Source: Oscillospiraceae bacterium UBA4632 (lineage in GTDB: Bacteria > Bacillota > Clostridia > Oscillospirales > Oscillospiraceae). From it: DNA of 17,979 bases. The first letter of the stretch is position 1. Each line of letters starts with the position of its first letter. The translations under genes and the position numbers were made by a program. This document shows, piece after piece, positions 15,222 to 17,979 of the stretch. The stretch lies in contig DHMW01000003.1 in NCBI GenBank assembly GCA_002405995.1, forward strand, positions 1 to 17,979, read 5' to 3'. The notes under the pieces were generated by a model that was not told where the DNA came from, did not search any database, and saw only the letters and a program-made list of their open reading frames with translations.

Positions 15222-15688
15222 GATCTTCTCCTCCCGAATGTTCTGCCGTACAGCCCGCGCAGCATGGGCCGCAGCGGTACGATGCGGATCCATACGCGGG
15301 CAAAAAACTCCCACCAGAAGCGCCCCGGCTTCTGCTCTTTTCCCTTGCGCTGCGCCGCGCAGGCAACTGCAATGATCTGTTCGCGGCGGATCCCGTGTTC
15401 GACCTGCTGCTGCGCATCGCCCAGCATGGAATAGGTCCCGCCGCCCTCGCAGCGATAGACGCGGTGCATCACGTAGGTCCCGCTGCCGCGCCGGTACAGC
15501 GCAATATCGCCCCGGCGCAGCCGCTCCGGCGGTTTCCTGAGCAGCACGCTGTCGCGTCCCGGCGCAAGGAAGGGCGTCATACTGCTCCCGGTGACCTGCA
15601 GCGGCAGCACATCCACCGTTTCGAGCAGCGTGCGGTATTGCTCCACCAAAAGCGCGGTGTCCACGCACTTGCTTGTTTTCTCCATCAT
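15218..15688 (-). CDS. S24/S26-family signal-peptidase-like protease
   Basis: A 156-residue protein with the signal peptidase/LexA-type core. The nucleophile is Ser36 in VTGSSMTPFL, followed by LRRGDIALYRR (57-67). Tyr-Val-Met-His75-Arg-Val stands where bacterial signal peptidase I has its catalytic lysine strand. This Ser/His arrangement is that of SipW- and eukaryotic-type signal peptidases. A GDAQ motif (about 90-93) is where the later conserved box falls. There is no clear N-terminal membrane anchor. A hydrophobic C-terminal stretch (FWWEFFARVWIRIVPLRPML, about 124-143) may attach it to the membrane. It likely cleaves a leader or secreted substrate of the operon. The ABC transporter upstream has no peptidase domain of its own. 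Genes on both sides overlap it by four bases. The first of two adjacent ATGs is used here. Confidence 0.82.
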   Translation of the reverse strand: MMEKTSKCVDTALLVEQYRTLLETVDVLPLQVTGSSMTPFLAPGRDSVLLRKPPERLRRGDIALYRRGSGTYVMHRVYRCEGGGTYSMLGDAQQQVEHGIRREQIIAVACAAQRKGKEQKPGRFWWEFFARVWIRIVPLRPMLRGLYGRTFGRRRS

Positions 15689-17385
15689 GCTTCCTCACGC
15701 ACCCTGCCGCCATCCACGCGATAGCGCCGCGTGCAGACGGCTGCCGTTCCGGGCCGGTGCGTCACAAAGATGCAGGTGTGTACATACGGACTGGTCATCA
15801 GGCTTTGCAGCAATCGTTCCTCCGTTGCCTCATCCAGCGCAGAGGTCGCCTCGTCCAGCAGCAGCACCGGCGCGCCGCGCAGCAGAGCGCGGGCAACGGC
15901 AAGGCGCTGCGCCTGCCCCTCGGACAGGCCCTTTCCGCGCCCGCCCACAGCGTAATCAAGCCCCTGCGGCAGCGCGGAAACAAATTCATCGGCGCAGGCC
16001 GCGCGCAGCGCCGACCAGAGTGCCTCATCGTCAGCGTCGGGCGCCGTCAGGCGCAGGTTATCCCGGATGGTACCGGCAAACATACTGTTGCCCTGCGGCA
16101 CATAGGCAAAAGCGCAGCGCGTGGCCGCAGAGAGCGGATAGCTCTGCCCGCCGCAGCGCAGCTCGGCTCTCCCCTCCTGCGGGACGATCAGGCCCAGCAG
16201 CAGCCGCAGCATCGTGGTCTTTCCCTCGCCGGAGGGGCCGGTCAGAGCCACAAGCTCGTCCGGTCCCGCGTGAAAGCTCACATCCGTCAGCACACGCTCG
16301 CCGTTCTGATAGGAAAAGCCCACGCCCGTCAGGGAAACGGAGACCTCTCGCAGCGTGGCGGGCACTTCGCCCGACGGCTCTGCGGGAAGCTCTGTCACCG
16401 CCATCACGCGCCCTGCGGAGGTGGAGATCGAAATGGCGGACGACACCAGCGAGATCAGCGCGGAAAACGATGAGCTGAGCGCCGAGGCCAGCTGCAAGAA
16501 CATCGTCAGCGAGCCGTAGGTGATCGCGCCGCTCCACAGCCGGTAAACGCCCCAGCCGAAGCATCCGGCGGATACCGCCGTGCCCATCAGCGACAGAAAC
16601 GCCGAGGTGCGCACGGAAAAGCGGTTGTAGTCCAGGTATTCCGTCCGGTAGCGCTCCTGCAGGCGGAGCATCCGGCGGTAAAAAAGGCCGGTAATATCAA
16701 AGCCCTTGATGCTCGTGATATTGTTCAGCGAATCCTCGTAAAACGACATCATGTCGCTCGAGATGGCCTTCATCTGCTTGTTATGCTCGCGCATCCTGCC
16801 GACCAGCAGGCGCGAGAAGACCGCCGACACCGGCACCGCGACAAGCGCGATGAGCGCCATCGTAGGGTCGAACCACAGCATGATCGCCAGCGCGCCGAGA
16901 AACTGCACCGTGCCGGAGATCAGTCCCGGCGCAAAGCCCGTCACGCCGCCTGCGACCGCGCCCACATCGCCGCTGAGGCGGTTGAGCAGGTCGCCCGGGC
17001 GGAACTGCTCGAGCGGCTCCCACGCCGTTTCCAGCACGCGGCGGTAGACCTCGGCCTGGATCTCATTCTGCACGCGGATATTGATGCGCGCGCCCACGCG
17101 CGAGGAAACGCTGCGCAGCAGAATGCCCAGCAGCAGCATGCCTGCCATTGCAGCCGCCGCCCTGCCGATCAGACCGGATCGATAGCCCGTCACCGCGTCG
17201 ATCAGGTATTTGGACGCAACGCTTGTGCCAAGCCCCATCGCCGTGGACAGCACGCCCAGCAGGATATGGATCGCCACCACCGCGCGGTAGCGGCGGATAT
17301 AGCCGAGTACCCACCTGCCCTCGCGCAGCAGCTCCCTGAGCGCACCTTCTTTTATTTTTTGTCGGATCCTCTGAAGGCGTTTCAT
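15685..17385 (-). CDS. ABC transporter, fused permease and ATPase (exporter type)
   Basis: A 566-residue half-transporter of the type I exporter fold that would act as a homodimer. The transmembrane domain (about 28-325, six predicted spans) includes the exporter-typical RPGDLLNRLSGDV (129-141) and SIKGFD (225-230) stretches. The nucleotide-binding domain has Walker A GPSGEGKTT (383-391), Q-loop Gln431 in YVPQG, signature LSEGQ (488-491 region), Walker B VLLLDEATS (507-515) and switch His543. There is no N-terminal C39 peptidase domain, so any leader removal needs a separate enzyme such as the adjacent S24/S26 protein. Location suggests export of a modified peptide, but lipid or glycan export is possible. 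The ATG at 17385 follows AGGA closely. It is the first gene after the internal promoter, and its stop overlaps the peptidase ATG by four bases. Confidence 0.92.
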   Translation of the reverse strand: MKRLQRIRQKIKEGALRELLREGRWVLGYIRRYRAVVAIHILLGVLSTAMGLGTSVASKYLIDAVTGYRSGLIGRAAAAMAGMLLLGILLRSVSSRVGARINIRVQNEIQAEVYRRVLETAWEPLEQFRPGDLLNRLSGDVGAVAGGVTGFAPGLISGTVQFLGALAIMLWFDPTMALIALVAVPVSAVFSRLLVGRMREHNKQMKAISSDMMSFYEDSLNNITSIKGFDITGLFYRRMLRLQERYRTEYLDYNRFSVRTSAFLSLMGTAVSAGCFGWGVYRLWSGAITYGSLTMFLQLASALSSSFSALISLVSSAISISTSAGRVMAVTELPAEPSGEVPATLREVSVSLTGVGFSYQNGERVLTDVSFHAGPDELVALTGPSGEGKTTMLRLLLGLIVPQEGRAELRCGGQSYPLSAATRCAFAYVPQGNSMFAGTIRDNLRLTAPDADDEALWSALRAACADEFVSALPQGLDYAVGGRGKGLSEGQAQRLAVARALLRGAPVLLLDEATSALDEATEERLLQSLMTSPYVHTCIFVTHRPGTAAVCTRRYRVDGGRVREEA

Positions 17386-17414
17386 TGCATTCCTGCCGTC
17401 CTCTGCGCGATCTT

Positions 17415-17437
17415 CCGGCCGTCTTTTCGCCGGCCGG
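17415..17437 (-). other. Leader hairpin at the 5' end of the operon transcript
   Basis: A perfect seven-pair GC stem (CCGGCCG with CGGCCGG, nine-base AT-containing loop) begins within about five bases of the predicted transcription start and ends about 30 bases before the ABC transporter start. There is no T-run, so it is not a usual terminator. A 5'-end hairpin could protect the long mRNA from decay or serve as a binding site. Confidence 0.5.
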
Positions 17438-17447
17438 CTAATGGTTT

Positions 17448-17476
17448 ATGCTATCACAATGCCGCTATTTTGTCAA
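17448..17476 (-). promoter_or_regulatory. Near-consensus promoter of the nine-gene operon
   Basis: On the minus strand a perfect TTGACA (17476-17471), a 17-base spacer and TAGCAT (17453-17448) with TGA just before it (extended -10) form a strong sigma-A type promoter. Transcription should begin near 17440, giving a leader of about 55 bases. The TGA of the -35 box is itself the stop codon of the upstream radical SAM gene, so promoter and coding end overlap. It allows the transporter-to-galE genes to be expressed without the radical SAM gene. Confidence 0.8.
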
Positions 17477-17979
17477 TTTTTGTCCCCGTTTTCCATCGTT
17501 TTCCATATCGAATCGGCGCGGATCTGCTCCAAAAAGCTCCTCGTCTGCGCGCACATATACTGCGGCACAGCCGTATAGCTGCCGCTCTCGGCGAAGCAGA
17601 CCGCCGCGCACTGGTCGCAGGCGTGCGCCATGGCGCACGCGCTGCACTTTGCCGGCACCATGATCTCCTCGCGCAGCGCGCGGAGCCTGCGCCAGCTTTC
17701 GCCGAAGCTCCCCGCGGAGAGAGGGACGCCCGGCTCTGTCATCATGCCGCAGGGCCGCAGCTGGCGGTCCCACGTCACCCAGAAGGTGCTGCTGCCCGCG
17801 CGGCAGCGGATGCGCTCGGTCGGCAGCTCCTGGCACTCGCTGTCCGGATCGTCCACGGCCTCTCCCTTGAGCAGCGCGCCCCAGCGCTCGCGCAGCTCCG
17901 CGGGCGTAAAGCGCGATCTGTCGTAGCGGAGCTTCTCCGCGGCGGCCTGCTCCGGCGTCAGCCGGTCGGGCGCGTAGCA
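17473..17979 (-). CDS. Radical SAM/SPASM enzyme, C-terminal part
   Basis: The last 168 residues of a protein running off the right edge; the frame is open to the edge. Residues resemble the SPASM auxiliary-cluster domain: Cys in RIRCRAGS, Cys in RPCGMM about 20 residues later, then the cluster CSACAMAHACDQCAAVCFAESG with Cys-x2-Cys-x5-Cys-x2-Cys-x3-Cys, and a final Cys in QYMCAQT. Such domains hold additional iron-sulfur clusters in peptide-modifying radical SAM enzymes (AlbA, PapB and anaerobic sulfatase maturase relatives). The Cys-x3-Cys-x2-Cys radical SAM motif would be upstream, outside the window, so the class rests on the SPASM pattern alone. It ends within the -35 box of the promoter for the transporter-PqqD-CpsB operon. 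Together with PqqD, peptidase and exporter it forms a RiPP-maturation-like set. Confidence 0.8.
   Translation of the reverse strand, partial: CYAPDRLTPEQAAAEKLRYDRSRFTPAELRERWGALLKGEAVDDPDSECQELPTERIRCRAGSSTFWVTWDRQLRPCGMMTEPGVPLSAGSFGESWRRLRALREEIMVPAKCSACAMAHACDQCAAVCFAESGSYTAVPQYMCAQTRSFLEQIRADSIWKTMENGDKN

Noticed and set aside
1..17979. tRNA, rRNA, CRISPR array, insertion sequence or phage genes
   Set aside because: I looked for cloverleaf-like blocks, regularly spaced repeats, transposases and phage structural genes and found none.

Overview
The window reads as chromosomal DNA of a GC-rich Gram-positive Firmicute, most likely a gut-type Clostridia of the Oscillospirales kind. Reasons: S-layer-homology (SLH) repeats, CpsB/BY-kinase exopolysaccharide control genes of Gram-positive type, GGAGG-like ribosome sites, sigma-A style promoters (a TTGACA box and a TATAAT box), and a clostridial-type large serine recombinase. 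This is an inference from gene content; no rRNA or other marker gene is present. I see no tRNA, rRNA, CRISPR array or insertion sequence.

Left part (1-5555). The 5' part of a PLP-dependent aminotransferase (minus strand, running off the left edge) has a good promoter. Next to it is a decayed 3' fragment of a polysaccharide deacetylase. A 1422-residue secreted SLH protein (plus strand) follows. It has three copies of a roughly 225-residue unit, Ig/FN3-like domains and three C-terminal SLH repeats. A strong hairpin terminator lies about 190 bases beyond its stop.

Middle (5556-7427). A 36-codon small ORF sits just ahead of a large serine recombinase gene (plus strand), which ends inside its own terminator hairpin. 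No other mobile-element genes or attachment sites are recognisable.

Right part (7428-17979). All genes are on the minus strand and are transcribed from right to left. In transcription order: a radical SAM/SPASM enzyme (C-terminal part only), an ABC half-transporter, an S24/S26 signal-peptidase-like protease, a PqqD-family protein, a CpsB-type phosphatase, a membrane-anchored Ig-like protein, two tandem Wzz-BY-kinase fusions with tyrosine-rich tails, a membrane UDP-sugar 4,6-dehydratase of the CapD/WbpM type, and GalE. Five of the junctions are four-base ATGA overlaps, including the PqqD-CpsB junction where peptide-maturation-type genes meet exopolysaccharide-type genes. A near-consensus promoter overlaps the stop codon of the radical SAM gene and would drive the nine downstream genes.

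The main point of interest is this hybrid operon. A complete-looking peptide modification, cleavage and export set is translationally chained to a polysaccharide chain-length and phosphorylation control set, while no glycosyltransferase, flippase or polymerase is visible. A precursor peptide and the rest of the radical SAM gene would lie beyond the right edge.
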